In this document: piece after piece, positions 40,581 through 49,879 of the stretch
How positions within the stretch are numbered: the first letter of the stretch is position 1
How the letters are laid out: the number at the start of each line of letters is the position of its first letter
Origin: QWHO01 sp039809865
GTDB lineage: Bacteria > Vulcanimicrobiota > Xenobia > Xenobiales > QWHO01
DNA: 64,000 nucleotides
NCBI GenBank assembly: GCA_039809865.1
Contig: JBDHVW010000040.1
Coordinates: 5,461-69,460, forward strand
Reading direction: 5' to 3'
Translations under genes and position numbers: made by a program
The notes under the pieces: model-generated
What the model was told of the DNA's origin: nothing
The model's input: only the letters and a program-made list of their open reading frames with translations
Database searches by the model: none

Positions 40581-41210
40581 CTAAAACGCCTCCGAGGAAT
40601 AAATGCGGGGCCGATAGTCTCGGTCCGGCTCGAACTCATCCATGAAACTGAGCGCCGTCTTGTCGCGCTGTACTCCGGGATAGAGCAGGACGACCGGAAT
40701 TTGCCGGGTCTTTCCATCGAGATGCTTGAGCAGGGTGGAGGAGCGGTAGAACGGATAGAGTGCGCCCACGCGCTTGATCCAGATCAGCGTTTTCTCGGTG
40801 TCGTGGGGTTGCGTGTCGGCAAACTGCTCGATGATGCGCACCACGTCAGCCGCCAGGCCCTCTTCCCCCGAGATCAGCTTGCCGACCTGGTCCTTGACGC
40901 GGTTGAGGGCTCGCTCGGGGTCGCGCTCGAACTGACGCTTCTCGGTGGCGATCAACTTATCCAGAGACTCCACGCCTTTGAGCCGTTGCAGGAAAAGGCG
41001 CTGCATCGAGATTTCGAGCACATTCCAACCTCTGAGCTTGAGGTCGTCCGAGAGCTGGCGCACCCTTTTGCGCAGGTCAAACTCGGCCTCCGGCCCGTAG
41101 GGCAGAATCGCAAAGCGGTAGTTGCGCATGGTCGAAATGCGCGGCCCCTCGTCGGCCAGCAGATCGCGCTTCAAGGCCTCGAAGGCATGCGACAAACCCG
41201 TGGCACTCAC
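40581..41210 (-). CDS. brxB: BREX protein BrxB (DUF1788)
   Basis: This 209-residue protein starts at GTG 41210, overlapping the brxA stop as GTGA. It has FAILPYGPEAEFDLRKRVRQLSDDLKLRGWNVLEISMQRLFLQRL, then VVRIIEQFADTQPHDTEKTLIWIKRVGALYPFYRSSTLLKHL and TRQIPVVLLYPGVQRDKTALSFMDEF. The last part (VVLLYPG...SFM) is the signature end of DUF1788/BrxB proteins. It is a small cytoplasmic factor essential in several BREX types; no catalytic residue is known. Position between brxA and brxC is the canonical order. Confidence 0.9.
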   Translation of the reverse strand: MSATGLSHAFEALKRDLLADEGPRISTMRNYRFAILPYGPEAEFDLRKRVRQLSDDLKLRGWNVLEISMQRLFLQRLKGVESLDKLIATEKRQFERDPERALNRVKDQVGKLISGEEGLAADVVRIIEQFADTQPHDTEKTLIWIKRVGALYPFYRSSTLLKHLDGKTRQIPVVLLYPGVQRDKTALSFMDEFEPDRDYRPRIYSSEAF

Positions 41211-41956
41211 GAGAGCACCTCCTCGGCCCAACTGGCCAGGTCGGGATGCTCGAACTCGAGCTCGTGGACATTGCCCATTCGTGCGAATCGCACATAGGGC
41301 AGCTTCCTGACGCGCGACTCCCATTCCAGGGGGTCGATTCCGACCGAGCCTAGATAGGGGTTGTCTCGCAGGCTTCCCTGAAAGTGAATCCCGCGCAGCA
41401 AGTGCATCAGGTAACCGAGCGCCCGGTCGCTGACGCGCGGCAGCTTCAGGCTGCGCGAAGTCTTGTTGCCCTCGCATAGACCTGCCTCCGTGGCGCAGGA
41501 CAGGAGGCCGGCCGCCATGCGCTGACTGGTGGAGGGGGCCCAACGTCCCTCCGTCTTGCGGTCGACAAAGCGGACCGTGGTCGTGCGGTCGATTGTCGGA
41601 GTCGGATGGGCGCGCCGCTGGGGGAGCACGCTACCTGAAAATTCGCGGTACAGGGGATCGGAAAGCTGCACATGCCAGTGGCAGAGCAGGGCGCGTTCGC
41701 GGGGCTCGGCCGGGTCCCAGCGATGCAAGACCGCCCGGGCCGGAGGAAAAGCGTCGAATCGGTGGGAGAAGTTGAGCAGCAGGTAGCGCACGCGGGCCAT
41801 CGCGCGACTCCCGAACCAGCGCTCCTCGAAAGCAGTCTCGACCCCTTCGCGCTCGGGACGTTGCCAGTAAGCCCGGCTATCTTCGGCCGCCAGCCCCAGG
41901 CGCAGCAGGCGGGTGTGGATCTCGGTGGTTTCGGACGGTTTCTCCAGCGCGATCAC
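41207..41956 (-). CDS. brxA: BREX protein BrxA (DUF1819-like)
   Basis: I chose GTG 41956, which overlaps the brxE stop as GTGA, giving 249 residues. The protein is all-helical in character and basic, with IHTRLLRLGLAAEDSRAYW near the start. ARVRYLLLNFSHRFDAFPPARAVLHRWDPAEPRERALLCHWHVQLSDPLYREF and an end at EFEHPDLASWAEEVLS follow. Known BrxA is a small DNA-binding winged-helix protein. Sequence similarity here is judged mainly from size, composition and exact position before brxB. TRTTTVRFVDRKT also appears in a region rich in basic residues, consistent with nucleic-acid contact. Confidence 0.75.
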   Translation of the reverse strand: MIALEKPSETTEIHTRLLRLGLAAEDSRAYWQRPEREGVETAFEERWFGSRAMARVRYLLLNFSHRFDAFPPARAVLHRWDPAEPRERALLCHWHVQLSDPLYREFSGSVLPQRRAHPTPTIDRTTTVRFVDRKTEGRWAPSTSQRMAAGLLSCATEAGLCEGNKTSRSLKLPRVSDRALGYLMHLLRGIHFQGSLRDNPYLGSVGIDPLEWESRVRKLPYVRFARMGNVHELEFEHPDLASWAEEVLS

Positions 41957-42507
41957 AGGCGGTAGAACGGTGCTGGGTAGGTTTGGGGGAAGGGCAGATG
42001 CGCGCCCGCCAGGCGAAGGCAAGCCTCGGCGAGGTCTTCCGGCATCGGGCCCGGCAATTCGCGACCGGTCGAGCGTAATTCGTAGGGCGGCTGCTGCAGA
42101 GCGCTCTCCAGGGCGGCACGGTCGAACCGGGCCGAGGGACGGAGGTCGATTGGCAGCGACAGCGCCGCCTCGGGCTCCGCCTGGCTCAATTTGAGCTCGC
42201 GGATGCGCTCGCCGAGTTTCTCGTCCACTTCAAAGCCCCAGAAGTAAAGAGAACGCAGGCCATCGGGGTGGCCCGTGGCGTTCCTCGCCTTGAGATCGGC
42301 CAGGAAGGCCGCCCGGCGGACAGCCTCTAAAGCCGCCCAACGATGCGTTCGGGGGAGAAGGCGCTGCATGAAATTGCCTCCCCCATCTTCGTCCACCAGA
42401 TCTGTGCGCCACCACTTCAGGCGAGGAGACTCGCCCGCCCACGCCAGCGCGAATTGCCAGGCGAGAATCTGATCGATCGTCTTGCGGGGAATGGCGGTGA
42501 GCTCCAT
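41953..42507 (-). CDS. brxE: BREX type 6 protein BrxE
   Basis: This 184-residue protein is read from ATG 42507. It has IDQILAWQFALAWAGESPRLKWWRTDLVDEDGGGNFMQRLLPRTHRWAALEAVRRAA, then SLYFWGFEVDEKLGERIRELK and a C-terminal DLAEACLRLAGAHLPFPQTYPAPFYRL. Size and position at the head of brxA-brxB-brxC match BrxE, the component specific to type 6 BREX. There is no catalytic motif; its role is unknown. It begins 21 bases after the AddA-like gene, which is the only gap of note in that part of the operon. The identification rests partly on context. Confidence 0.75.
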   Translation of the reverse strand: MELTAIPRKTIDQILAWQFALAWAGESPRLKWWRTDLVDEDGGGNFMQRLLPRTHRWAALEAVRRAAFLADLKARNATGHPDGLRSLYFWGFEVDEKLGERIRELKLSQAEPEAALSLPIDLRPSARFDRAALESALQQPPYELRSTGRELPGPMPEDLAEACLRLAGAHLPFPQTYPAPFYRL

Positions 42508-42528
42508 TCTGCGCGGTTCGCGCCGGAT

Positions 42529-45500
42529 TCAGATGTTCCCCTGCACAGATGATCCGGTGTCGCCGAGATGGTCGCTCAAGCGAGCCTCACGCACTCCGTA
42601 GAGTCCAGCGTAGGCCACCGGCTCGGCCGCCAAACAGGACCACGCCTCAGCATAGCTGGCCACCTGTCCCGCATAGCGCTCGACCAGCTCCTCGAGGCTC
42701 TTGCGGTCCGTCTTGTAATCGATGATCTCCCAGCCTTCCTCGCCCTCGAGGGCCACGTCGATGACGCCGAAGAGCAGCCTGTCGGCCACTTTCCTTCCGA
42801 ACGGAACCTCCACCAGCCGTCGTCCTGCCTGCATCGCTCTGGTCCAAAACTCACTGGCCTTGACGGTTTCGACCGTGTCCAGCGCCAGCGGGATCAATTC
42901 GGCCAGTTCGGGCACCTCAAAGGTAAACCAGCGGGCCAGACGTTCGAGCTCGTCGCGGCCAAGCTCGGGGCGGCGGACCTGGTGCTCGAGCAAGCGGTGG
43001 ATCAGCTCGCCCCACTCGGCGCCCGAATCCTGACGCTCGCTCTGCAGCACCTGTTCGGGAACCGGGACGGACCAGACCTCGAGCTTTTGGCCGTCGTTTC
43101 TGGCTGTGACCGAGGTTCTCGACCAGGTTGGCTGGCGCGAGGCCTCTCGCGCCGCTTCCCAGTCCGGAAGCTCCAGGGATTCCTCCGGAGTCGCAGGCCC
43201 TACCTCTTGATCCAAATGGGGAAGATCTTCGCTCAGAAAGCGGTCGAAGGGCAGCCAGGGACGCTGCGCCCTGCCGTCGGTCCCGCTCCATTGACCCACC
43301 ACCAGGACCTCGCGAGCCCGGGTCGCTGCCACGTAGAGCAAGCGAATCCGTTCGGCTTCCAGATAGCCTCTCTCGGCCTGTTCGTGGGCATCCCAGTCGG
43401 CCGGCCGGGCAAAGACCTGAACCTGGCCCTGAATGGAGAGGTAACCCCTGGCCCCGCCCTCGTCCCGCACGATGCGCTGGTCCACGCGCACGGGGAAGCC
43501 CCCGGTGGGTGAGGCCAGAAACACGACCCGGGCCTCCAGACCTTTGGCCTGATGCAGGTTCATCAAGCGCACCACGTCGGAACGACCGCAATCCAGAGCC
43601 AGCGGCTGCTCCAAGCGCGCCAATGTGAGCGTACGCAGCGCTTCGGAGAGTGTGACCCCGTCCTGGCTCAGCAGACGCACCTGGTCGGCCACCTGTAGGA
43701 GCTCGGAGGTTCCCCCTCCGCGCGAGGCGGCCAACGCGACCAGTCCGGTCTTCTCCAGCACCCGTTCCACGGCCGCTCCCATCGGAAGCCTTCTCACGAG
43801 CTCACGATAGTCTTGCAGCGCCGCAAGAGCCCGACACACCTCCGTCTCGCCGGTCTCGGAACCGAGGAAGAAGCTTCCTCCTGCGTGCCGGTGACGAAAG
43901 AGCGTGTCGTCATCCAGGCCGAAAAGCGGCCCGCGCAAGACTCCCACCACCGAAACCTCGTCCTGAGGATCGCCCAGAACGGCCAGAAGCTCGAGCAGCG
44001 CGTCAACCAGCTCTTCCTCGCGCGCGTGGCCTCCGGTCACCTCGTGGGGAATTCCCCGCGCCGCCAGAGCCTGCGCGTACAGGCCCAGATGCTCCCGCTT
44101 CCAGGTAAGGAGCATGAAATCGCCCGGCTTATAGGCGGACCCGTCGATCCAGGCCGCGATGCGCTCGGCCTCGCACGCGGCAGCCTCGGTATAACGCTGA
44201 CAGGTCTCGACATTGCGCCACACGGAGGCCGGGCCTTCCTCCACCGGCTCGAGAGGCGAGAAGGCGGCCTGCTCGTGAGTCGGCTCGGCAGGAAGCAGCT
44301 GGCCGAACACCTCGTTGGTCCACTGGCACAGGCCGGGACGGGAGCGAAAGGAAGTCGACAGGGCGATCACCTCGTCCATGCGCTCCCGCACGAGATTGTA
44401 GGTCTCGATATCAGCGCGCCGGAAGCGGTAAATGGACTGTTTGGGGTCCCCTACGATGAAAAGGGCGCCGGGGCGAAGTTCCAGCTGGCTCCAGTCGCCC
44501 GCCTTCTGACCCGCCCTCGCGGCCAGGTAGAACAGCACCTCGGCCTGGATGGGGTCGGTGTCCTGGAACTCGTCCACGAAGAGCCAGCGGAAGCGATTCT
44601 GGAGCTTCTCGCGCACTTCCCCATTCTCACGCAGCAAAGCGGCAGCGGTGGTGAGAAGGTCGTTGAAATTGAGCAGTCCGCGGCGCCGGCGCTCGGAGGC
44701 GTAGACCTCGCGAACCCGGTTGAGAAGCGCCAGGCTTACGCCGTACAGATAGGCGCGCCAGTCCGTCAGGAACCTGAGGGCCACGCTCTGCCGAAACGGC
44801 TCGAGCAGCGCCCGGACCTCTTCGGTGTGGGCACGCTTCTCGTCTAGCTTGCCGCCCGGCCACCACTTGAAGACGAACTTGAGCTCGCTCTCCCAGAATC
44901 GCAAGAGAGTCAGCAAGTTGAACTGGGAACGCTCGGCGTAGCGGAGCTTCCGCAAGAACTGGTCGCAACGCTCCAGGACCTTGCAGGTGACTTCACGGGG
45001 AACTTCTCGGGGCATCAGCGGCTCCAGGTCGGACGCGAGCTTTAGAGCCGCATCCCACACCGGCGCCGGATCGGGTCGGTCCATGGCCGGCGCCTCGAAA
45101 CGGACCTCGCCGTTGTCACAGACGATCCGCAGCGCCTCGAGCAGGTCGGCGGGCCGCGACCCGGACTCTCCCAGTTCGCGAGCGGCGCGCACGCCCTCGG
45201 GATGCTCCAGGCAACGACGAAAGAAGTGAACGCGCAGAGCGGTGTCCTCGGCGTCGTCCGTCTCGCGGAAGCCGGGAGAGATACCGGCCTCCACCGGATA
45301 TTCTCGCACCAGCCGACCACAGAACGAATGCACCGTCCCCAGGAACATGCGGTCCAGGTCGCGCAGCGCCGCGGCCAGGTTGGGGGAAGGCTCGAGCCGA
45401 TGGGCCTCCTCGAGAGCGAGTTGCAGACGACCCCGCAACTCGGAGGCCGCCTTGCGCGTGAAAGTGACAGCCGCCATGTCCTGAACCAGGAAGAGACCGG

Positions 45501-45630
45501 TCCGAAGTCCGGCCACCATCCGCGAGGACAGGCTGTGGGTCTTGCCGGAACCGGCGGGAGCCTCCACGATGAGGTTCCGGTCCAGCCGAGTCCGAATGGC
45601 GTCGCGCGCCGCCTGGTCCGGAAGCTTCAC
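42529..45630 (-). CDS. AddA-like UvrD helicase with C-terminal PD-(D/E)xK nuclease
   Basis: This 1033-residue protein starts at GTG 45630, overlapping the AddB-like stop as GTGA. NLIVEAPAGSGKTHSLSSRMVAGL is the Walker A region, followed by AAVTFTRKAASELRGRL. RWLFVDEFQDTDPIQAEVLFYL is the SF1 Walker B motif; FIVGDPKQSIYRFRRAD and LMNLHQAKGLEARVVFLASPTGG follow, then RLLYVAATRAREVLVV. The end has RLLFGVIDVALEGEEGWEIIDYKTDRKSLEELVERYAGQ, a RecB-type nuclease with D...D-YKT. Together with its neighbour it should unwind and degrade or process double-strand ends. It lies 21 bases upstream of brxE on the same strand. Confidence 0.9.
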   Translation of the reverse strand: MKLPDQAARDAIRTRLDRNLIVEAPAGSGKTHSLSSRMVAGLRTGLFLVQDMAAVTFTRKAASELRGRLQLALEEAHRLEPSPNLAAALRDLDRMFLGTVHSFCGRLVREYPVEAGISPGFRETDDAEDTALRVHFFRRCLEHPEGVRAARELGESGSRPADLLEALRIVCDNGEVRFEAPAMDRPDPAPVWDAALKLASDLEPLMPREVPREVTCKVLERCDQFLRKLRYAERSQFNLLTLLRFWESELKFVFKWWPGGKLDEKRAHTEEVRALLEPFRQSVALRFLTDWRAYLYGVSLALLNRVREVYASERRRRGLLNFNDLLTTAAALLRENGEVREKLQNRFRWLFVDEFQDTDPIQAEVLFYLAARAGQKAGDWSQLELRPGALFIVGDPKQSIYRFRRADIETYNLVRERMDEVIALSTSFRSRPGLCQWTNEVFGQLLPAEPTHEQAAFSPLEPVEEGPASVWRNVETCQRYTEAAACEAERIAAWIDGSAYKPGDFMLLTWKREHLGLYAQALAARGIPHEVTGGHAREEELVDALLELLAVLGDPQDEVSVVGVLRGPLFGLDDDTLFRHRHAGGSFFLGSETGETEVCRALAALQDYRELVRRLPMGAAVERVLEKTGLVALAASRGGGTSELLQVADQVRLLSQDGVTLSEALRTLTLARLEQPLALDCGRSDVVRLMNLHQAKGLEARVVFLASPTGGFPVRVDQRIVRDEGGARGYLSIQGQVQVFARPADWDAHEQAERGYLEAERIRLLYVAATRAREVLVVGQWSGTDGRAQRPWLPFDRFLSEDLPHLDQEVGPATPEESLELPDWEAAREASRQPTWSRTSVTARNDGQKLEVWSVPVPEQVLQSERQDSGAEWGELIHRLLEHQVRRPELGRDELERLARWFTFEVPELAELIPLALDTVETVKASEFWTRAMQAGRRLVEVPFGRKVADRLLFGVIDVALEGEEGWEIIDYKTDRKSLEELVERYAGQVASYAEAWSCLAAEPVAYAGLYGVREARLSDHLGDTGSSVQGNI

Positions 45631-48506
45631 GGGATCTGGGATGCGCGACGCCGGTAATCGAGCATCTGGTTCTCGGGTTGGGCCAGCTTGGCCCGCGAGG
45701 CGTCTCGGGTGTTGACCCGGCAAGCGGATTTGTAGTCGCAGTAGAGGCAGTCCGTGGCGGGGTCTTCCGTGTGAAGGAAGGCGCCGGACGTAAGGGGTTC
45801 GAGAATATCGTTCAGCAGCGCGGTCAGGGCCGTCTTGCTCGGGTAGGGCAGCTCGACGCGGCCCTGCTGCGAGTGGGCCGCGGGAAAGTAGTAAGAGCTG
45901 CCGCGGACCTTCTCGCCGGACAAGATCTCGACCACCAGGGCATAAACAGCGTGTTGCAGCACCCGGCCGCCCTGAAAGATGGCCCCGCGCGGCGCCTTGT
46001 GCTTGCGGCCGGTCTTGTAGTCGACGACTTCGAGTCCGTCGGGCAGGCGGTCGATGCGGTCGATCCTGCCGCGCACCTGGAGTGTCCATCCTCCCAGCTC
46101 GAGAGTTACTGGCTCGACCCGGGCCAGGGGCTCGTCCGAGGTGTCTTCCTGGCCGAAGGCAACCTCGAAGCCGATAGGCTGGCGGTCTCCCTGACCCGCT
46201 TCGAGGCTGAGGAAATTCTCCAGGTCGCGGCGGAGTTGACGCGTTTCCTGGCGGGCCACGGCCTCGCCGGGCGGTGGTACGGACCTGCGAAGCTCCAGCA
46301 AAGCGGCTTCCAGAAGGCTCATCAGACGGGGTTTGTCGCGGTCGGGAACGACGGTCCATCCGCGCAGGCGCAATTCGCGGTAGAACGTTGCGAACAGATC
46401 GTGCAGCAGGGTTCCGCGGGCGGCCGGATCCAGCCACTGATCGGGATCGGGACGCTCCAGGTCGAGGGGGCGAAGCCGGAGACCCCGCTCCAGGAAGAAG
46501 CGAAATGGACAGGCGGCCAGGCCCTCCAGGCGGCTGACCGAGATGGGCTCGCCGGTCTTCCTCGGGTCCAGCAGCTCGCGCGCCGAGGGGACCAGACCGT
46601 CATAGCCGGTGAAGCGATCCGAGAGCCGCTCGTTTCGGGCTGCAATCCCGGCCGCCAGGAACGGAAACCGGGCCAGCACGGGCCCCTTTCGAGCCAACCA
46701 CCACTCCATCTCGCCCGCTCCCTGCGGATGAGGATAGCCGGCCGGCTCCCCCAACCACTCTCGCAGCTCGTGGAAATCCTTCAGGGGCCGGACGGCGCGG
46801 GCTGCCTCGAAGAGGAGCCAGGAAGGCAGTAGCTCCCCTCCGGTGCGCAGGTCGCGCGCGCTGAAGCTGTAGGTAACCTGCCCGGTCAAGCCCGCCAGCC
46901 GCTCGCGGACCGTGAAGAGCCGTTCCTGACTCCGGTCGTCGGACCGCGCCAATCCCGGATGCAGAGCGGCTCGTTCGGTATCCGAGAGCACGGCGTCCTC
47001 AGGCTGGCTTCCGGCCAGGCGGCCTTCTTCCATGGCGATCAGGAAAGTGTGAGGACGTCCGGTCAGGCCCACCCGGTCGAGATGGGTAACGTGGATATAG
47101 CCGGGCAGGGCGCGCGAGCCGCCAAAGCTCAGAGCCTCGAGCTTCTGGCGCAGCCAGCGGACGGTTTCCTCCACGCTCAGACGCTCTCCCTGGAGCAAGA
47201 GCAGCTCGTCCATCGCGCGGAGAAGCCGCTGACGCGCGGCGCGGTCGTTTGGCGACGGGGTCGGCACGTCCGTCTCGAGGATGGACATCAATCCGCGCAC
47301 CCAGGTGGCCCAGTCCGCGCTGTTCTCCGAATCGACCGGCAGCCTGCGGAGCAAACCCGCAATCCACCGGCCCAATCGCGTGATCCGCGCGCCCTGCTCG
47401 AGGTCTGGCTCCTCCTGGCTCCGGGCCCGTTGAGTCAACCAGGATTTCAGGTTCTCCAGGCGCAGTTGGTAGGTTTCGCGGCCCCAGGTCGCCGCCGAGC
47501 GCGCCAGCAGGTGACCGGCCGACCAGGCGGGCAGCTCGGGCGGCCGCAGAAGCTCGGACAAGAGAAGCTCGCGCAGGTCGAAAGCCGAGTAATCGTGCTC
47601 GATCCAGGTCAGAAGCCCGAGCAGGGCCTGGCCAGGCTTCGAGGCCGCCACGGGGAGTCCGGGCTCGAACGTGGCGGGCAACTCGTAAGCGGCCAGCTTG
47701 TCCCGCAGCAATTCAAACGAATCGGGGTCGGCACTCGCGATCTCGACCTGGTCGAGAGGCAGGTCGCGGATGCGGCGCAAGACCTCGAGGATCTCGGCAT
47801 CGCGTCGCCCGGCGTGGAAAAAGCTCGTGTCGGCGGTCTCGGTTGCGATCGGGTGCCGTTGGGCGCCGGCCAGCCTTCGCGGCAGGGGCAAGTCGGGTGC
47901 GTGAGCGGGGATTTTGATGCCCGCGAGACCATCCAGGAACTGCCGCTCCAGCGGTGCCCAGAGGGTGGACGGCAATTCGAGCACGAGGTCCTCGGGCTCG
48001 ACCGTGGTGCTGCGGGCTTCCTGGTAGATGGTGGCCCGGTCGGCGATCTTTTGGCGGGTCAGATACTCCTCGTAGGCGCGGAGCAAGGCCGTCAGTTCGG
48101 ACTTCTTGGGTTCGCGCAACACCTTGGAGAGCTGCTGGTAAGTGATTCCAGCCATCCGGCATTCTCGCAGCGTGGCCCAGAGCACCTCTGCCATTCCCGG
48201 TTGCTCGACAAGGTCTCGAAAGTAGGGTTTGGTGCGCGGCGGCAACTCGAGCAAGAGTTTGTGGACCAGGCTGGGTCCCAGTCCTTCGGGCTTGGGATTG
48301 AGTCCGCGCGCCAGGAGCTCGGGAGCGGCCGCTTCCAGGGCGAGCTCGAACGGAGTTGTAAAACGAAAGTTAGCCCAGTCCTGACCCTCGTGGAGAAGGC
48401 GCTCGGCCAGAGTCCATTTCAACGAGGCATAAGGAAGAAAAATCCATTTGGTGCGAGTTCGCTCGCTCCGTGCCAGTTCGGCCAACTGTCGAAGGAAGGG
48501 CTTCAC
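45627..48506 (-). CDS. AddB-like PD-(D/E)xK exonuclease subunit with iron-sulfur staple
   Basis: This 959-residue protein is read from GTG 48506; no strong ribosome site is visible. The N-terminal part (WIFLPYASLKWTLAERLL...) is a degenerate helicase-like region. The C-terminal nuclease has WTLQVRGRIDRIDRLPDGLEVVDYKTGRKHKAP, with the D..VDYK pattern near residue 828. Cysteines C666 (LAACPFRFF), C920, C923 and C929 (CLYCDYKSAC) are spaced as in AddB, where they hold a 4Fe-4S cluster. It pairs with the next gene as an AddAB-type end-processing complex. The gene is the first of the long coupled run that includes BREX. A 154-base gap separates it from the phosphoesterase gene upstream. Confidence 0.88.
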   Translation of the reverse strand: MKPFLRQLAELARSERTRTKWIFLPYASLKWTLAERLLHEGQDWANFRFTTPFELALEAAAPELLARGLNPKPEGLGPSLVHKLLLELPPRTKPYFRDLVEQPGMAEVLWATLRECRMAGITYQQLSKVLREPKKSELTALLRAYEEYLTRQKIADRATIYQEARSTTVEPEDLVLELPSTLWAPLERQFLDGLAGIKIPAHAPDLPLPRRLAGAQRHPIATETADTSFFHAGRRDAEILEVLRRIRDLPLDQVEIASADPDSFELLRDKLAAYELPATFEPGLPVAASKPGQALLGLLTWIEHDYSAFDLRELLLSELLRPPELPAWSAGHLLARSAATWGRETYQLRLENLKSWLTQRARSQEEPDLEQGARITRLGRWIAGLLRRLPVDSENSADWATWVRGLMSILETDVPTPSPNDRAARQRLLRAMDELLLLQGERLSVEETVRWLRQKLEALSFGGSRALPGYIHVTHLDRVGLTGRPHTFLIAMEEGRLAGSQPEDAVLSDTERAALHPGLARSDDRSQERLFTVRERLAGLTGQVTYSFSARDLRTGGELLPSWLLFEAARAVRPLKDFHELREWLGEPAGYPHPQGAGEMEWWLARKGPVLARFPFLAAGIAARNERLSDRFTGYDGLVPSARELLDPRKTGEPISVSRLEGLAACPFRFFLERGLRLRPLDLERPDPDQWLDPAARGTLLHDLFATFYRELRLRGWTVVPDRDKPRLMSLLEAALLELRRSVPPPGEAVARQETRQLRRDLENFLSLEAGQGDRQPIGFEVAFGQEDTSDEPLARVEPVTLELGGWTLQVRGRIDRIDRLPDGLEVVDYKTGRKHKAPRGAIFQGGRVLQHAVYALVVEILSGEKVRGSSYYFPAAHSQQGRVELPYPSKTALTALLNDILEPLTSGAFLHTEDPATDCLYCDYKSACRVNTRDASRAKLAQPENQMLDYRRRASQIP

Positions 48507-48660
48507 CAGACTTGAGTTTCTGAATTGCCCGCAAATTCCTTTGACGGCCAGCGCACATCGATCGAAATCGACTGGCTTCGAGCCCTGAAGTCGGCGAGTT
48601 GCTTGGATTGCTCCTCACCTGGGCGGCCCGACTGCCGGCGCGAGGCCGGACACTCATGAA

Positions 48661-49281
48661 CTAGAGGTCCACCACCAGAGGGGCGTTGGTGGGCTTGTAG
48701 CGCAGCGTGCAGATGCTGGCGTTGGCATAGATTGTGTGCTCGTCGCGGGCCAAGCCGTAGCTCTCGTGGATATGGCCGAAGAGGTGCAGGCGGGGGCGGA
48801 CCGCGCGCAGGCGGTCGCGCAGGTCTTCACAGCCGACAGCTCGCCCGTCGTAAGTGACGTCAAGTTGGCCGAGCGGTGGGCCGTGCGTGATCAGGACGTC
48901 GGTGTCGTCGGGGATTTGCGCCCAGATCGCCGCCAGCTTCGGACCTCGGTCGACGTTGAAGGCCCAATCGCAAAAGCGCGGCTGCCATGGGCTGCCGTAG
49001 ATCTTGAGCCCCTCGAGCTCGAGCATCTCGTCTTGCAGATAATAGGCGTTCGTAAAGAGTTTGCGAGCGGACGGGTCGTGTTCGAAACAAAAATCATGAT
49101 TGCCCGCAATAACCACCTTGTGGCGGTGCGGTAATCTTCCCAGCCAGCCATTGAAATGCTCGACGTCAGGTAACTCGCCATGATTGGTCAAGTCACCGGC
49201 GTGCAGCAGGATGTCCCCGTCGGGAACCACCGGAATCTTGTGATGTCGGGCGTGGGTGTCGCTGAGGAGGACCAGCCTCAC
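48661..49281 (-). CDS. metallophosphoesterase (calcineurin-like)
   Basis: This 206-residue protein starts at GTG 49281 (GTGA overlap with the upstream gene). It carries the whole calcineurin-type site: LLSDTHARHHK (D-x-H), LLHAGDLTNHG (GDxxxxG), VVIAGNHDFCF (GNHD), VLITHGPP (H-G) and LHLFGHIHESYG (GHxH). These bind two metals for phosphodiester or phosphate-ester hydrolysis. The substrate is unknown; small stand-alone members of this family act on cyclic nucleotides, phosphoproteins or nucleic acids. It lies at the end of a same-strand group with dnaE2. Confidence 0.9.
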   Translation of the reverse strand: MRLVLLSDTHARHHKIPVVPDGDILLHAGDLTNHGELPDVEHFNGWLGRLPHRHKVVIAGNHDFCFEHDPSARKLFTNAYYLQDEMLELEGLKIYGSPWQPRFCDWAFNVDRGPKLAAIWAQIPDDTDVLITHGPPLGQLDVTYDGRAVGCEDLRDRLRAVRPRLHLFGHIHESYGLARDEHTIYANASICTLRYKPTNAPLVVDL

Positions 49282-49859
49282 CAGCGGGCTTCGACCGCGA
49301 TGCCGATCTCGCCCACGTCGTCGAACGTGAGCAGGCGGGTCTCCAGGCCCTGCTTCTTGCAGACGTCCAGAAAGCGGTTCATCGGCTCGGGCAGCTTGAG
49401 CCCGCGCGTGAGCCAGCGCGACAGTCCGGAGCGCTGGCCCAGCTGCTCGCGCACCGTGCGCACCCACTTGAGAGCGGGACGCGAGGTGACGTCAGTCACA
49501 CCCAGCTCGGCCAGCCAATCCTGGATGTTCCCGAAATTCACCGGGCCCAGTTTGCGGATATTGGGATAGGACTCGTTGTCGGGCTCGGTCATGATGCGGC
49601 GCACCTCGTCCAGGATCGCCTGCCTCAGATCGTAGGTGCAGCCCACCACTTGAAAAACCAGCGCGTTGTCGTGACCACGCTCGGCGGCCTGACGCACCTT
49701 CTCGGGCAGCTCCTCGATGCCGACCTGGACCCAGGTGTGCAGGGCGTCCTCGGCCAGCTTCTCGCGACCCTGGGCCACCTTGCGCACCAGCGCGATCTTC
49801 TCGTGGAGCAGTTGATCCTTGGCTTTCTTGGCGCTCTGGCGCAGCTCGTCGACATCCAT
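49278..49859 (-). CDS. hypothetical protein between dnaE2 and the phosphoesterase
   Basis: This 193-residue protein starts at ATG 49859. It is basic and helical at the front (VDELRQSAKKAKDQLLHEKIALVRKVAQGREKLAEDALHTW). A central part (GHDNALVFQVVGCTYDLRQAILDEVRRIM) and a C-terminal part (ALKWVRTVREQLGQRSGLSRWLTRGLKLPEP) look like a helical nucleic-acid-binding protein. I do not recognise the family. It starts 20 bases after the dnaE2 stop and overlaps the phosphoesterase gene. It is not an ImuA or ImuB protein, the usual partners of DnaE2. Confidence 0.65.
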   Translation of the reverse strand: MDVDELRQSAKKAKDQLLHEKIALVRKVAQGREKLAEDALHTWVQVGIEELPEKVRQAAERGHDNALVFQVVGCTYDLRQAILDEVRRIMTEPDNESYPNIRKLGPVNFGNIQDWLAELGVTDVTSRPALKWVRTVREQLGQRSGLSRWLTRGLKLPEPMNRFLDVCKKQGLETRLLTFDDVGEIGIAVEARW

Positions 49860-49879
49860 CGACCTTCGATTCGCTCTCT

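Noticed and set aside
38450..40645. A 731-codon plus-strand frame opposite brxC
   Set aside because: BrxC on the minus strand has Walker motifs and the family N-terminus; the plus frame has no recognisable domain.
29137..42507. DISARM or Pgl (type 2 BREX) as the identity of the system
   Set aside because: There is no drmA/drmB/drmC-like gene and no PglW kinase. The presence of brxE, brxA, brxB, brxC, pglZ, brxD and a BrxHI-type helicase fits type 6.
48370..48657. A 95-codon minus-strand frame upstream of the AddB-like gene
   Set aside because: It overlaps the AddB-like N-terminus in another frame, is Ser/Arg/Gly-rich and has no ribosome binding site.
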